Origin: Candidatus Binatus soli
Lineage (GTDB): Bacteria > Desulfobacterota > Binatia > Binatales > Binataceae
Direction of reading: 5' to 3'
Assembly: GCA_002479255.1 (NCBI GenBank)
Contig: DLMJ01000030.1
Coordinates: 78,848 to 142,847, forward strand
DNA length: 64,000 bases
In this document: piece by piece, positions 33,589 through 43,081 of the stretch
Layout: each line of letters opens with the position of its first letter
Position numbering within the stretch: position 1 is the first letter of the stretch
Notes under the pieces: generated by a model
What the model saw: only the letters and a program-made list of their open reading frames with translations
The model's database searches: none
What the model was told of the DNA's origin: nothing
Position numbers and translations under genes: made by a program

Positions 33589-35433
33589 ATGGATTCAGCG
33601 GGAGCGAAAATCGGCGGTGGAGCTGCCACTGCCGCGCACAGCTCCGAGCCATTGCCTCTCAGGATCAAGCTTCTCTACGCCGCCCCCAGTTTCGCGGGCG
33701 CCGCTATGATCATCCCGATCTTCATCCACATGCCGAAGTTCTATGCCGACGTGGTGCTGGTGCCGCTGGGATTCCTGGCGATGGCAATCGCGATCGCACG
33801 TTCGCTCGACGCTCTGAGCGATCCTCTGATGGGCTGGATCTCCGATCACACGCACACGCGCCTTGGCCGGCGCAGGCCCTACATGCTGCTCGGCGCTCCT
33901 CTTTGCGGGGTGGCTTTTTTCGCCCTGCTGAATCCGCCGGAGTCGTTCACCGGCGGCCGCGCGGCGATTTGGTTCGGCGTGACGTTCATCCTCTACTTCG
34001 TATTTCACACCATCTGTGTTCTGCCGCATTACGCGCTCGGCCCGGAACTCACGCAGAATTATCACGAGCGCTCGAGCCTGTTCGCGTGGCGCGAGTCTTT
34101 CGCGATCCTCGGAACGATCGTGGCTGCAGCGGCGCCCGGCGTCATGATGCAAGCGTTCCACATGACCGAGCGGCAGGTGTTCTTCCGGCTCGGAATCTTC
34201 TTCGGCGTCATGCTCGGTGTGCTCTACGGCTTGCTGGTGCTGACGGTGAAGGAGCGCCCCGATTTCGCCGCCCGCGAATCGAATCCGCTCGTGCCGGGCA
34301 TCAGGCGCGCACTGCGCAACCGTCCGTTCGCGATTCTGCTCGGCAGCTACGTCGTGGCGAGTATCAGCGGCGCGATTCCGGCCACGATGATGCCGTTCTT
34401 CAACGCCTACGTGATCCGGCCGCGCAATCCGACTTTCTGGCTCTCGATGCTGCTGCTGGGTTATTTTGCATTCGCATTTGTGTCGCTGCCGATGTGGGTT
34501 GCGATTGCGCGCAGAGTCGGAAAGCTCAACACATATCTTGCCAGCTTTTTTCTGGGCATCACCGGCGGCGGTGCGATGTTCCTGCTCGGGCCCGGCGACA
34601 CCTGGTGGCTGCTGGTGCTGATTTGCTGGGCCGGCATCGGACTCGGCGCCGGCTTGTTTCTGACGCCCTCGATGCAGGCCGACGTAATCGACTACGACGA
34701 GCTCTACACCGGCAAGCGGCGCGAGGCGCAGTACACCGCGTTCTGGTCGATGCTCCCCAAATTCGTCGCGATTCCGAGCGCTGCCATTCCCATCGCGGTT
34801 CTTGCCTCACTCGGCTACATACCCAACGCCATACAGACGCCTCGGGTCGTCTTCGCGATCAGGGCGATCTTCGCGCTGGGCCCGGCGGTTTGCTCCATGC
34901 TTTCATTCCTGATCGCGCGCAGGTTTCCGATCACGGAAGCGATCCACAGCACGATCCTCGAAGGCATCGAGCGTCACGAACGCGGCAAAGCAGCACTCGA
35001 TCCGATGACTGGCCTGATGGTGCCGGCGCCGAAAGCCGGCCACGACGAGGATGTCGGCTGGTTCCTCGACTACTTTTCCATCGGCGAGTTGAAGCGCTAT
35101 CTCGCCAGGGGCGCTTCGCAGCCGGTGCGCGACGTGCTCACCGTAGCTGCGGTGTCGATTGGAGTCTCGGTGCTTTCAGTCATCTATGTGCTGCATCGCG
35201 TAAGCTCGCTCCGCACCGATCCCGGCGCAACAATTTCGCTGATGGTGGTGGCCGCGGGGCTGGCGTTGGCAATATTCGTTTTTCACCTGATGCGCCTTGG
35301 ACCCGCGCGCCGGCTTGCGGCAGGCGAGGTGCCGGCCGACGCCGTCCGCGCCCATCTCGGCCAAGTCGTCGAAGCTCTCCGAGAGGGCACTCCTACGCCC
35401 GTGGTCGCATCCGGTGTCGCGGGCCGCAGCTAG
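33589..35433 (+). CDS. MFS transporter, GPH (sugar:cation symporter) type
   Basis: 614 residues from the ATG at 33589, with GGAGG upstream. Twelve hydrophobic segments fill residues ~20-470, and the loop WISDHTHTRLGRRRPYMLLG is typical of GPH-family symporters. GAGLFLTPSMQADVIDYDEL also matches the group. Residues ~480-610 form an extra C-terminal part with two further hydrophobic segments (VAAVSIGVSVLSVIYVL and SLMVVAAGLALAIFVFHLM), which is longer than the family norm of about 450. The transported substrate is unknown. Confidence 0.88.
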   Translation: MDSAGAKIGGGAATAAHSSEPLPLRIKLLYAAPSFAGAAMIIPIFIHMPKFYADVVLVPLGFLAMAIAIARSLDALSDPLMGWISDHTHTRLGRRRPYMLLGAPLCGVAFFALLNPPESFTGGRAAIWFGVTFILYFVFHTICVLPHYALGPELTQNYHERSSLFAWRESFAILGTIVAAAAPGVMMQAFHMTERQVFFRLGIFFGVMLGVLYGLLVLTVKERPDFAARESNPLVPGIRRALRNRPFAILLGSYVVASISGAIPATMMPFFNAYVIRPRNPTFWLSMLLLGYFAFAFVSLPMWVAIARRVGKLNTYLASFFLGITGGGAMFLLGPGDTWWLLVLICWAGIGLGAGLFLTPSMQADVIDYDELYTGKRREAQYTAFWSMLPKFVAIPSAAIPIAVLASLGYIPNAIQTPRVVFAIRAIFALGPAVCSMLSFLIARRFPITEAIHSTILEGIERHERGKAALDPMTGLMVPAPKAGHDEDVGWFLDYFSIGELKRYLARGASQPVRDVLTVAAVSIGVSVLSVIYVLHRVSSLRTDPGATISLMVVAAGLALAIFVFHLMRLGPARRLAAGEVPADAVRAHLGQVVEALREGTPTPVVASGVAGRS

Positions 35434-35578
35434 TTTGATAAGAAATAATGCGGGACGCGCGGGTCCGTGCCCGCCGCCGCGCGAGCGCTGAAGACCGGAG
35501 GACTTCTCGATGCCGTCAATCCCCGTGCCGACTGCGGCAAGAATCGCTGACGCGGGGATTCGTCCGGAGTAAAAACCT

Positions 35579-36811
35579 ATGCGCAAGATTTCTTACCGCG
35601 TGCGGCCGGAGACCGCCGTGCTGACCAGGGGCTTCGACCCAAAGTTGTCGGTCGGCTCGGCCAGACCGCCGGTGTATCGCAGTTCAACGTTCGTCTTTCC
35701 AAGTCCGGAGGCGGCTGAGCGTGCGTTTGGAATTGTGCTTGGAAAAATCCATCCGCTCGGCGACGATCGTCCCGACCTGATCTATGCGCGCCTGAACCAT
35801 CCCAACGCCGAAATCCTCGAGCAACAACTCGTACCTCTCGAGCGCGGCGCCAACTCCGCGGCCGTCTTCAATTCCGGCATGGCCGCGATCTTTACCGTGA
35901 TGCTCGCGTTCCTGGAACGAGGCGGTTCGCTCATCTACACGCAGCCTCTGTACGGCGGAAGCCAACACTTGATCCACCAGATAATCGAACCGCTCGGTTT
36001 CGACGCGCGCGGATTGCCGGCCGGCAACACCAGGGCGCTGACGGAGGCGATTGAACAGGCGGACAATCTAAGCCTCGTTCTGGTCGAGACTCCCGCCAAT
36101 CCCACCCTCGTGATGACCGATATCGCGCAAGCGGCCGCCGCAGTCCGCCGAAAGCCCAAGCGCCCCTTGCTGGCCATCGACAACACTCTGCTTGGTCCGA
36201 CCTTTCAGCATCCGTTGATTCACGGCGCAGACCTCGCGATTTACTCGGCGACAAAGTTCCTCGGCGGATTCAGTGACTTGCTGGCCGGCGCGGTGCTGGC
36301 GACGGACCCTGAATTGATCCTGACCCTGACCGGAGTCCGCGCGCTGCTGGGCAACATCCTGCAGGCTGACGAATGCTGGATTCTCGATTCGCGGCTTTCG
36401 ACCGTCGCGCTGCGGATGAACCGGCAAAGCAAGAACGCACAGCGAATCGCCGAGCAGTTGGCCAAACATCCACGCGTCAAACGCGTCATCTATCCGTCGC
36501 TGTTCACCGACGCCGCCCAGATAAAGATTCGCGACGCGCAAACCGACTACCCGGGTTCGCTGATGACATTGGAGGTTGAAGGCGGCAAGACCGGCGCCTT
36601 CGAATTCCTGCGCCGTTTGAAAATCGCCAAGAACGCCGTCAGCCTGGGCGGTGTCGAAACTCTCGTATGCCATCCGATGACGACCACCCACAGCGAGCTG
36701 TCGCCCGAGGAATTGTCGGCCGCCGGAATCAACGACGCGCTGGTCCGCATCTCGGTCGGTACCGAGCATTGGCGCGACCTGCTTGACGAATTCACCCGCG
36801 CGCTGGCTTGA
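35579..36811 (+). CDS. Cystathionine gamma-synthase/lyase-family PLP enzyme
   Basis: 410 residues of the Cys/Met metabolism PLP family. The PLP lysine lies in IYSATKFLGGFSDLLAGAVL. Cofactor residues are visible in NSGMAAIFTVMLAFLERGG and VLVETPANPTLVMTD. The C-terminal SLGGVETLVCHPMTTTHSEL is characteristic of gamma-lyases and synthases. The family includes cystathionine gamma-synthase, gamma-lyase and methionine gamma-lyase, and I cannot pick among them. The gene stands alone, 145 nt after the MFS gene, and ends at a stretch of intergenic repeats. Confidence 0.9.
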   Translation: MRKISYRVRPETAVLTRGFDPKLSVGSARPPVYRSSTFVFPSPEAAERAFGIVLGKIHPLGDDRPDLIYARLNHPNAEILEQQLVPLERGANSAAVFNSGMAAIFTVMLAFLERGGSLIYTQPLYGGSQHLIHQIIEPLGFDARGLPAGNTRALTEAIEQADNLSLVLVETPANPTLVMTDIAQAAAAVRRKPKRPLLAIDNTLLGPTFQHPLIHGADLAIYSATKFLGGFSDLLAGAVLATDPELILTLTGVRALLGNILQADECWILDSRLSTVALRMNRQSKNAQRIAEQLAKHPRVKRVIYPSLFTDAAQIKIRDAQTDYPGSLMTLEVEGGKTGAFEFLRRLKIAKNAVSLGGVETLVCHPMTTTHSELSPEELSAAGINDALVRISVGTEHWRDLLDEFTRALA

Positions 36812-36857
36812 TCCGGCGCCCCCGCATCTTACGTTCTCCGCCTCGGCCGCTTTGTCG

Positions 36858-36925
36858 CGGGAGAGGCCGCGCCACCGGCGCGGGTGAGGGTGCAGATTTA
36901 GCGGGAGAGGGTAGGGTGAGGGACA
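36858..36925. repeat. Short intergenic repeat of the CGGGAGAGG / GGTGAGGGT type
   Basis: Two imperfect copies of a GC-rich motif (CGGGAGAGG, then GGTGAGGG) occur one after the other. Such stretches are often dispersed in GC-rich genomes. One window cannot show dispersal. Confidence 0.35.
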
Positions 36926-37150
36926 ACTGCGGCGCGATTCGGCGATTATGGCGCGCGAGAAGGCGGCGGCGGCGGGGAGAACCCATCGCGCAAACTAACT
37001 CCCAGCCCTCAACGCCAGCGAACACGGGCGCGGCATCGTCGCGCAGGTACGCGAAAGCAACGCTGGCCAGCCGGAAGCGCGCTTGAGGGGATCGTCCGCG
37101 AATGAGCACGCGCAGCGCGAGTTGGGATGAGTGAGGGGGGGGGCGCCGTG

Positions 37151-37194
37151 AAAACAGAACGCCCTGCCCGGCCACGACGGCCGGACAGGGCGTT
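37151..37194 (-). terminator. Intrinsic terminator between convergent genes
   Basis: AACGCCCTGCCCGGCC pairs with GGCCGGACAGGGCGTT over 16 bases with one wobble or mismatch and a short loop, followed on the minus strand by CTGTTTT. It lies downstream of the glycosidase gene and could serve the convergent PLP gene from the other side. Confidence 0.8.
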
Positions 37195-37226
37195 GTTCTG
37201 TGCGATGGCTGCGCGGTCTCAGCCGG

Positions 37227-40200
37227 CTACGGTCCGATCGAGTTCCCCGTCAGCTTGACGGTGTGGACGCCCGGCGCGTTCGTCCCGCCGGCGCAAGCGT
37301 TGGCGTAGCTCCCCGGATCGCTCGCAACGGTTATGTCGATACAGGCGCTCTCCGTCACCGGCGCGCTCGGGCTACCCTGGCTCGGCGTGAATTTCACCGT
37401 GTAGCAGGCCACGTTCGCCGCTGCGCCGGCCGGACACTTCCCCGTCGCGCCGCTGACGCTGAAGTCGCCGGGCATGGTCCCGCCGTAGGCCCCGGCATTT
37501 GCCGCGCTGCCAATGCTGACGCCCAAGGCCCCGATTCCGAACGTCGGAGATGCCAAGTCGGTCACCTTCAGCACATTCGCCGTCGCCGGCGACACCGCCA
37601 CTTTATGCACCCCGGTCACGGTCCACGCATTGCCCACCGCGGCGGTGGCGGCCACTGTGTCGGGCACCGTCGTGGCCGAGAGCGTAACGGTGTGGTACGG
37701 AGACGCCGCCAAGTCGGGGTTGGCACGGATCGTCAAAGTGCCGGACTCGTTGTTCAAAGCGCTCGGCGAGTAGGTATAGGCAATCGTGCACGTACTGCCC
37801 GCCAGCATCGTGCCGCCGCAGGTACCGCCGCTAGCCGGGAAAGTAAAGCCGGTCGCGGTTTGCGAGATGCCCGGGGTCAGCGTGATCGACGACGACTGCT
37901 TGTTGGTTATCGTCGCGTACTTCGTGACCGTTTTGCCGAACTGCTCGTTATTGATCGTCACGCTTGCGGGTGAAGTAGTCACGTCGACGGCGCCGGTCCC
38001 CTGCATGTTGATGGTCTGCGTGCCCGCCGGGGCATCATCCGCGATCGTAAGCCGCCCGGTGCGGTCGTTGGTGGCCAAGCTTATCGCGCTCGGCGTGAAG
38101 CTGACGGTGATTGTGCAAGTGTCCGGGGACGGCCCCACAGTGTAAGGGTAACCCGTTGAGCCGCACGACCCGCCGGTAACGTTGAACTCAGCGCTTGCCG
38201 AGCCGTCAGTGCTTGTCACAAATACGTTGGTGATGCTCAGCGGCGCCTTGCTCTTGCTCGTCACCGTGACGGTCTTGGTTGCCGAGGTCTGCCCGGCAAC
38301 TTCGGAGCCGAACGAAAGCGTTGCCGGCGCGGCGCTGCCGTTGGGGGTCGGCGTCGCGGTCGGCGTCGCCGTCTTCGTTGCGGTGGCCGTCGCGGTCGCA
38401 GTGGCTGTAGCCGTCGCGGTCGGCGTCGCAGTCTTGGTCGGCGTTGCCGTCGCAGTCGCGGTGGGCGTCGGCGAAGGTGCTCCGCTGCCGCCAAATGCGA
38501 TCACGTTGGCCGAGTAGGCGGGAAAGCTGTGCGAAAATGCTGTCGACAGCCCCGTCACGGGACTGGTCGCGATATCGGCTGAGCCGACGCCCATCTTTGC
38601 CGCGTTGTCTTGCGGGATGCCGTAGGAATACAGGGTGCCCGTGCTACCCGGCGTCGCGCCGCTGATAGTGATATTCGCGTTGAGTGCGTTGCTCGCGCTC
38701 TTGTTCACGACAAGCAGTGTCAACCCTCCGCTAGTCCGCTGCGCCGCACACACACTAAGCAGCGGATAGTCGCTCGCAGAGCTGACTAACTGGTCGCCGC
38801 CACGTGCGAAGTGTTGCAGCAGCCTTTCGACATAAAATGTTGGATAGGTGTCCGCCGGGCCGGGCGGGTCCGCGCTGTCCACGACGCCATAGTCGCCGTA
38901 TTGGCGCCATCCATAGAGAGTCGAGGCATTGTTATTGCCGGTTTCCTGGCCGTTGCGCAGGTCCCACCAGGTAACTGAGTTGAACTCGGTGTTCATCGCG
39001 GCGCAAATGCTGTCGGCCAGGAACAGCCCATTCACCAGGCTGGTCGTCTGCTTGCCGGGATTGGAAGAGACGGAGTTGTTCTCGGTGTTGTCCAGTTCAA
39101 CGCCAGGAGCCACGGCGGCGCCAAGGTAATCGTTGAGCTGCTGGCGAAGATCGGCAGCGTCGGTGCTCCATGTACTATTGGAAAGCAGCAGTCCTTGATC
39201 GCTCTCATCACCCGGCGATTGCGCATAGCGATGGTAGATCAGGAAATCCGGGGTTACGCCCAGGCTGCGCATCGTCGCGAGCATCACGGGCGTCCAGCCA
39301 TTGTGCGTTACTCCGGTGCACGGATTGACCACCGGATGATTGGTGTTGTTCGCGTAACTGTCCTCGCCAGGAACCGCCACGGCGCCGATTTTGATAGTCG
39401 GGTCCACCGCCTTCATCTGGGTGTAGTATTGCTGGAAACGCTGCGCATAGGTGTAGGGATCGTGTGGGACAGTGTTATTGTCAGTCTCCCATGAGCCATA
39501 GCACTCATTACCTATTTCCCAATACTTAAACCCGTAGTGATTGGTGACATTGGATTCCCGCACCCATGAGGCCGCCTCTGCCGGCGTGCCCGATCCATAG
39601 TTGGCGGTGACGAAGGCCTGCGCGCCGATAGTGGTGGCAACCTGGGCAAACATGTCGAACGACGTTGCCCATGGCGATGTGTTGCTGTCTGTAGTGTTGG
39701 TGGCCCAGTGGTAATCGTCGGAGAGCGAACCGCCGGGGAATCGCAGCGCCCCGGCGCCCATCCCGGTCAGCAGATCGGTCGTCGCGCTCGTATCCAGGAT
39801 CGAGTCCCACACCGCCGTGTTGACTCCGAAATGCCGCGCATCGACGACTCGCACCGCTTCCGTCGCGCTCACCGTAACATTCACCACGCTGGGCGGCGGT
39901 TGCGCCGTGAATGAGATTGTGTCCACGAAAAATGTCGGCTGCGTCGTGCCGCTGCGGTCCTGGATCCAAAATCCGTCAAGGTTCGGTTGGTTTTGCACAC
40001 CCAGCGAAGACAGCGCAATGGTGACTTGATGCCAGATGTCCGCCGCAAGGGGAGGCAGAGTCACGATAGTCTGCGCCGTGCCGTTGAGCGTCGCCTGGAC
40101 TTGCAGCAACTGGCCGCCGGTCGAGCCGCCGTCGATCCAGAAAACCAAATTGGTGTATAGGCTGGAATCGAAGGCGTCGTGATGCAGGTAGAGCGCCTGG

Positions 40201-40430
40201 TACGGGCCCGCGCTGACGCTGATCGAGTCGGCGCCGGACTGGACCGGCTGCCTGTTGCTGAAATTCACCGTCGCCCAACTCCAGTCCTGCCAGCCGTTGA
40301 CGAGGGCGTCGGTGTACACGGACTGGTCCGCCTGCGAATGCGCGACGGCGGGCAGCGCGAGGCAGCAAAGGAGCGGCATCAAAATCGGGAGCAGCGATCG
40401 CGCCAGCCGCAATGTCACAGTCCGAGCCAT
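37227..40430 (-). CDS. Secreted glycoside hydrolase (clan A-like) with ASH/choice-of-anchor D repeats
   Basis: About 1067 residues from MARTVTLRLARSLLPILMPL, which is a signal peptide ending near AVAHSQA. Residues ~25-190 are a carbohydrate-binding-like beta domain. Residues ~200-660 form a catalytic barrel with the acid/base Glu in YWEIGNECYGSWE, typical of arabinofuranosidase-like clan A enzymes, and a probable nucleophile in GVELDNTENN. A Thr/Pro-rich linker follows, then three Ig-like choice-of-anchor D units (LSFGSEVAGQTSATKTVTVT is one). It would be exported and probably degrades plant polysaccharide. The exact GH family is not settled. Confidence 0.85.
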   Translation of the reverse strand: MARTVTLRLARSLLPILMPLLCCLALPAVAHSQADQSVYTDALVNGWQDWSWATVNFSNRQPVQSGADSISVSAGPYQALYLHHDAFDSSLYTNLVFWIDGGSTGGQLLQVQATLNGTAQTIVTLPPLAADIWHQVTIALSSLGVQNQPNLDGFWIQDRSGTTQPTFFVDTISFTAQPPPSVVNVTVSATEAVRVVDARHFGVNTAVWDSILDTSATTDLLTGMGAGALRFPGGSLSDDYHWATNTTDSNTSPWATSFDMFAQVATTIGAQAFVTANYGSGTPAEAASWVRESNVTNHYGFKYWEIGNECYGSWETDNNTVPHDPYTYAQRFQQYYTQMKAVDPTIKIGAVAVPGEDSYANNTNHPVVNPCTGVTHNGWTPVMLATMRSLGVTPDFLIYHRYAQSPGDESDQGLLLSNSTWSTDAADLRQQLNDYLGAAVAPGVELDNTENNSVSSNPGKQTTSLVNGLFLADSICAAMNTEFNSVTWWDLRNGQETGNNNASTLYGWRQYGDYGVVDSADPPGPADTYPTFYVERLLQHFARGGDQLVSSASDYPLLSVCAAQRTSGGLTLLVVNKSASNALNANITISGATPGSTGTLYSYGIPQDNAAKMGVGSADIATSPVTGLSTAFSHSFPAYSANVIAFGGSGAPSPTPTATATATPTKTATPTATATATATATATATKTATPTATPTPNGSAAPATLSFGSEVAGQTSATKTVTVTSKSKAPLSITNVFVTSTDGSASAEFNVTGGSCGSTGYPYTVGPSPDTCTITVSFTPSAISLATNDRTGRLTIADDAPAGTQTINMQGTGAVDVTTSPASVTINNEQFGKTVTKYATITNKQSSSITLTPGISQTATGFTFPASGGTCGGTMLAGSTCTIAYTYSPSALNNESGTLTIRANPDLAASPYHTVTLSATTVPDTVAATAAVGNAWTVTGVHKVAVSPATANVLKVTDLASPTFGIGALGVSIGSAANAGAYGGTMPGDFSVSGATGKCPAGAAANVACYTVKFTPSQGSPSAPVTESACIDITVASDPGSYANACAGGTNAPGVHTVKLTGNSIGP
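38339..38480 (-). repeat. Low-complexity Thr-Ala-Pro linker
   Basis: Within the glycosidase gene, codons for PT, AT and KT alternate in runs, giving a ~45-residue stretch such as PTATATATATATATATKTAT. This is a flexible linker between the catalytic barrel and the Ig-like repeats. Confidence 0.9.
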
Positions 40431-40543
40431 ATTTCTGCAATATGTATATCCACATGGCGACGGCAATGGGAGAGGCCGGCGCGCTTACGCGCGAGATCCT
40501 TCGCGTAGCTCAGCAGGATGACGGATGGTCCGAGGGAGGTACA

Positions 40544-41842
40544 CTACGGTTCAAGCCGCTCCATCAGGCGCGGGAACGGCACCGTCTCGCGGATGTGATG
40601 AATCCCGCACAGCCATCCCGTCATGCGCTCGATGCCCATCCCGAAGCCCGCGTGCGGCACCGAGCCGTAGCGGCGGAGATCGAGGTACCATTCGAAGGGC
40701 GCAAGCGGCAGCCCGTGCGACGTGATCTTGGTGCGCAGCGTTTCGTAGTCATCCTCGCGCTGCCCGCCGCCTATGATCTCGCCATGGCCCTCGGGCGCGA
40801 GCATATCGACGCATAGCGCGACGCCGGGACGCGCGGGGTCTTGCTTCATGTAGAACGCCTTGCACGCGGTGGGATAGCGATGCACCATTACGGGGCGATC
40901 GAATTCCTCGGACAGCGCGGTTTCCTCGTCGCCGCCGAAGTCGTCGCCCCAGTTGACCGCGACGCCTTTCTTCTTCAGCCGCTCGATCGCTTCGTCGTAG
41001 CTGATGCGCGGATACGGAAGCTGCGCCGCAGACTGCAACTTGGTCGTGTCGCGCTCGAGCGTCTTCAGCTCGGCGCCACGGCGTTCGACCACGCGGCCGA
41101 CGATGTAGGACACGAACTGCTCGGCCAACTCCATGTCGCCGTCGAGGTCGCAGTACGCGACTTCGGGCTCGACCATCCAGAATTCCGTCAGATGCCGCCG
41201 CGTTTTGGATTTCTCGGCGCGAAACGTCGGGCCGAAGCAGTACACTTTGCCGAACGCGAGCGCGCCCGCTTCCGCGTAGAGCTGTCCGCTCTGGGTCAGG
41301 TACGCCTTGCGCTCGCCGAAGTAGTCGAGCTCGAACAGGTTGGTGGTCCCTTCGCATGAAGTCGGGGTCAGAATCGGCGCGTCGAACAACACGAAGCCGC
41401 GCTCGTGGAAAAAATCGCGGCACGCCGATTCCACTTCGCTGCGCACGCGCAAAATGGCGTGCTGGCGCGAGGAGCGGATCCACAGATGGCGGTTGTCGAG
41501 CAAAAACGCAACGCCGTGATCCTTGGGCGTGATCGGATAGTCGGTCGCCGGCGACACGATCTCGATTGACTTCAACGTGAGTTCGAATCCGCCCGGCGCG
41601 CGCTTGTCTTCGCGCACGATGCCGGTCACTTCGAGCGAGGTTTCCTGCCCCATGTGATCCGCCGCCGCGAAACGGTCCGCGCCGAGATCGGCGAGCGACG
41701 CCACGCACTGGCATACTCCCGTGCCGTCGCGCACCTGGAGAAAATGTATCTTGCCGCTCGAGCGCTTGCCCGCGAGCCAGCCCTTGAGCGTGACCCGGTT
41801 TCCCGCATGATGCGACAGTTCTTCGATATAAACTCGCGCCAT
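40544..41842 (-). CDS. asnS: Asparaginyl-tRNA synthetase
   Basis: 432 residues from MARVYIEELSHHAG. The ATG at 41842 starts the OB-fold, and the upstream extension to 41908 is not conserved-looking. N-terminal anticodon-binding OB domain (residues ~1-115) has VTLKGWLAGKRSSGKIHFLQ. Class II motif 2 is FRAEKSKTRRHLTEFWMVEP and motif 3 is GFGMGIERMTGWLC. It charges tRNA-Asn with asparagine. It stands opposite the CvpA-like gene across 97 nt. Confidence 0.96.
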   Translation of the reverse strand: MARVYIEELSHHAGNRVTLKGWLAGKRSSGKIHFLQVRDGTGVCQCVASLADLGADRFAAADHMGQETSLEVTGIVREDKRAPGGFELTLKSIEIVSPATDYPITPKDHGVAFLLDNRHLWIRSSRQHAILRVRSEVESACRDFFHERGFVLFDAPILTPTSCEGTTNLFELDYFGERKAYLTQSGQLYAEAGALAFGKVYCFGPTFRAEKSKTRRHLTEFWMVEPEVAYCDLDGDMELAEQFVSYIVGRVVERRGAELKTLERDTTKLQSAAQLPYPRISYDEAIERLKKKGVAVNWGDDFGGDEETALSEEFDRPVMVHRYPTACKAFYMKQDPARPGVALCVDMLAPEGHGEIIGGGQREDDYETLRTKITSHGLPLAPFEWYLDLRRYGSVPHAGFGMGIERMTGWLCGIHHIRETVPFPRLMERLEP

Positions 41843-41939
41843 GCGCCCATTTAAGCATATCGCCGCACAAGTACAGGAGCGCGCACGCGTCGCGCGCTTT
41901 GCGTTCATCAGCTAGGCTCGATAGCGGGAGAGGAGGCGG

Positions 41940-42536
41940 ATGAACGGGCTGAACGGGCTCGACTATGCGGGGATCGTGCTGCTTGCGGTCGGGGCAATCT
42001 ACGGACTGCAAAGGGGCGCACTCAGGATGGTGACGTCGGTGGTGGCGCTGGCGGCAGCCGTCTATTTCGCGTCGCTCTATTACACCAAGGCCGGTTCGTT
42101 CGCCCAGACGCAGCTCGGATCCTCGCACGCAGTCGGCGCGGTAGTTGGCTACGTCGCGATCTTCGCCTTGATCTTCACGGCCGTGGAGATAGTCGGCTCG
42201 TCGGCGATCCGACTGATGCAGATTGCTCACCTGAGTCCGCTGGATCGCCTGGCCGGCGGCCTGCTCGGCGCGGGAATCGCGGCTGTCTTTGCGGGTCTGG
42301 CCGTAATGCTGCTGGCTGCCGTGTTGCCGCCCGACGCGGCTATCCTGCGCAACTCGCAACTGGTGCCGATGCTGCTGGCCTACAACGAGATGCTGGTGGG
42401 GTACATCCCCGCCGACGCGCGACTCGCCTACGAGCGCAATCGCGATGACCTGATGAAATACTGGGTCCAGAATGCGATGAAGGGCGCGAACTCCGCGCCG
42501 TCGCCGGTTGCATCGCCCTCACCCGCCACGAAATGA
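41940..42536 (+). CDS. CvpA-family membrane protein
   Basis: 198 residues. The first ~160 hold four hydrophobic segments starting GLDYAGIVLLAVGAIYGLQR, with the GLQRGALRMV motif typical of CvpA/colicin V production proteins. The C-terminal tail is soluble and ends in a Pro/Ala/Ser-rich stretch (PSPVASPSPATK). CvpA proteins in other bacteria affect bile resistance and membrane stress, but the mechanism is unclear. The gene is single and converges on trxA. Confidence 0.87.
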   Translation: MNGLNGLDYAGIVLLAVGAIYGLQRGALRMVTSVVALAAAVYFASLYYTKAGSFAQTQLGSSHAVGAVVGYVAIFALIFTAVEIVGSSAIRLMQIAHLSPLDRLAGGLLGAGIAAVFAGLAVMLLAAVLPPDAAILRNSQLVPMLLAYNEMLVGYIPADARLAYERNRDDLMKYWVQNAMKGANSAPSPVASPSPATK

Positions 42537-42560
42537 TCGGGGAATTTTGTGTTCGCTGCC

Positions 42561-42893
42561 TTACGCGATTGCGCTGTCCACGGCCTGGACCAGTCTGCCC
42601 TTGGGCACCGCGCCGATGATTTGTTCCTTGACCTGGCCGCCCTTGATGATCAGCAGGTTGGGGATGCCCCGAACGCCGTAACGCCCCGGCGTCTGCGGAT
42701 TGTCGTCAACGTTGATCTTCACGACTTTGAGACGCCCGGAATACTCGCCTGCGAGATCTTCGAGTATCGGCGCAATCGTGCGGCATGGTCCGCACCACGG
42801 CGCCCAGAAATCGATCAAAACCGGAGTGGACGATTTCAGAACTTCCTCGTCGAAGCTCGCGTCGGTAACATGAACGATTTTGTCGCTGGACAT
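42561..42893 (-). CDS. trxA: Thioredoxin
   Basis: 110 residues, a single thioredoxin domain. The redox site is DFWAPWCGPCRTIAPIL (CGPC), and the cis-Pro loop is RGIPNLLIIKGG. It reduces disulfides in cytoplasmic proteins using thioredoxin reductase. Length, motif and spacing match TrxA. It is monocistronic and convergent with the CvpA-like gene. Confidence 0.97.
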   Translation of the reverse strand: MSSDKIVHVTDASFDEEVLKSSTPVLIDFWAPWCGPCRTIAPILEDLAGEYSGRLKVVKINVDDNPQTPGRYGVRGIPNLLIIKGGQVKEQIIGAVPKGRLVQAVDSAIA

Positions 42894-43081
42894 CGGGACT
42901 TATCTCCTGCTGGGCTCGGTCGCAGTTTGAACATAAATACGGTGGCGCACCTAGTCAAGCCAGCTAAGCGCGCGACAACGGAGCGCGGCCTTAATACTGA
43001 GTGCAGGGGTCACCCCTGCGGTCACCCCTGCCACTTTTCACTTGGAATCCGCGTGGCGAATCCACTACCCTTGGAAACGCC

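Larger units (their letters stand above)
36812..37226. other. Intergenic region between convergent genes, with short repeats, G-run and terminator
   Basis: About 415 bases without a gene. It contains CGGGAGAGG...GGTGAGGGT twice in tandem (36860-36922), a run of nine G at 37135-37143 and the hairpin terminator at 37151-37194. The first two look like dispersed intergenic repeat material. No ORF is credible. Confidence 0.55.

Noticed and set aside
33903..35438. A 511-residue frame overlapping the MFS gene
   Set aside because: It is an off-frame shadow with Arg-rich composition. The GPH symporter frame has clear membrane segments and motifs.
38339..38480. Repetitive array that could be taken for CRISPR
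   Set aside because: It is a low-complexity coding linker with no uniform repeats or spacers; no cas gene is present.
40749..42359. A 536-residue minus-strand frame over asnS
   Set aside because: No recognisable domain; the asnS frame has class II motifs.
43003..43030. Palindrome and repeated GGTCACCCCTGC upstream of 43082
   Set aside because: Considered as a riboswitch or attenuator, but it is too short and has no terminator or known aptamer features.
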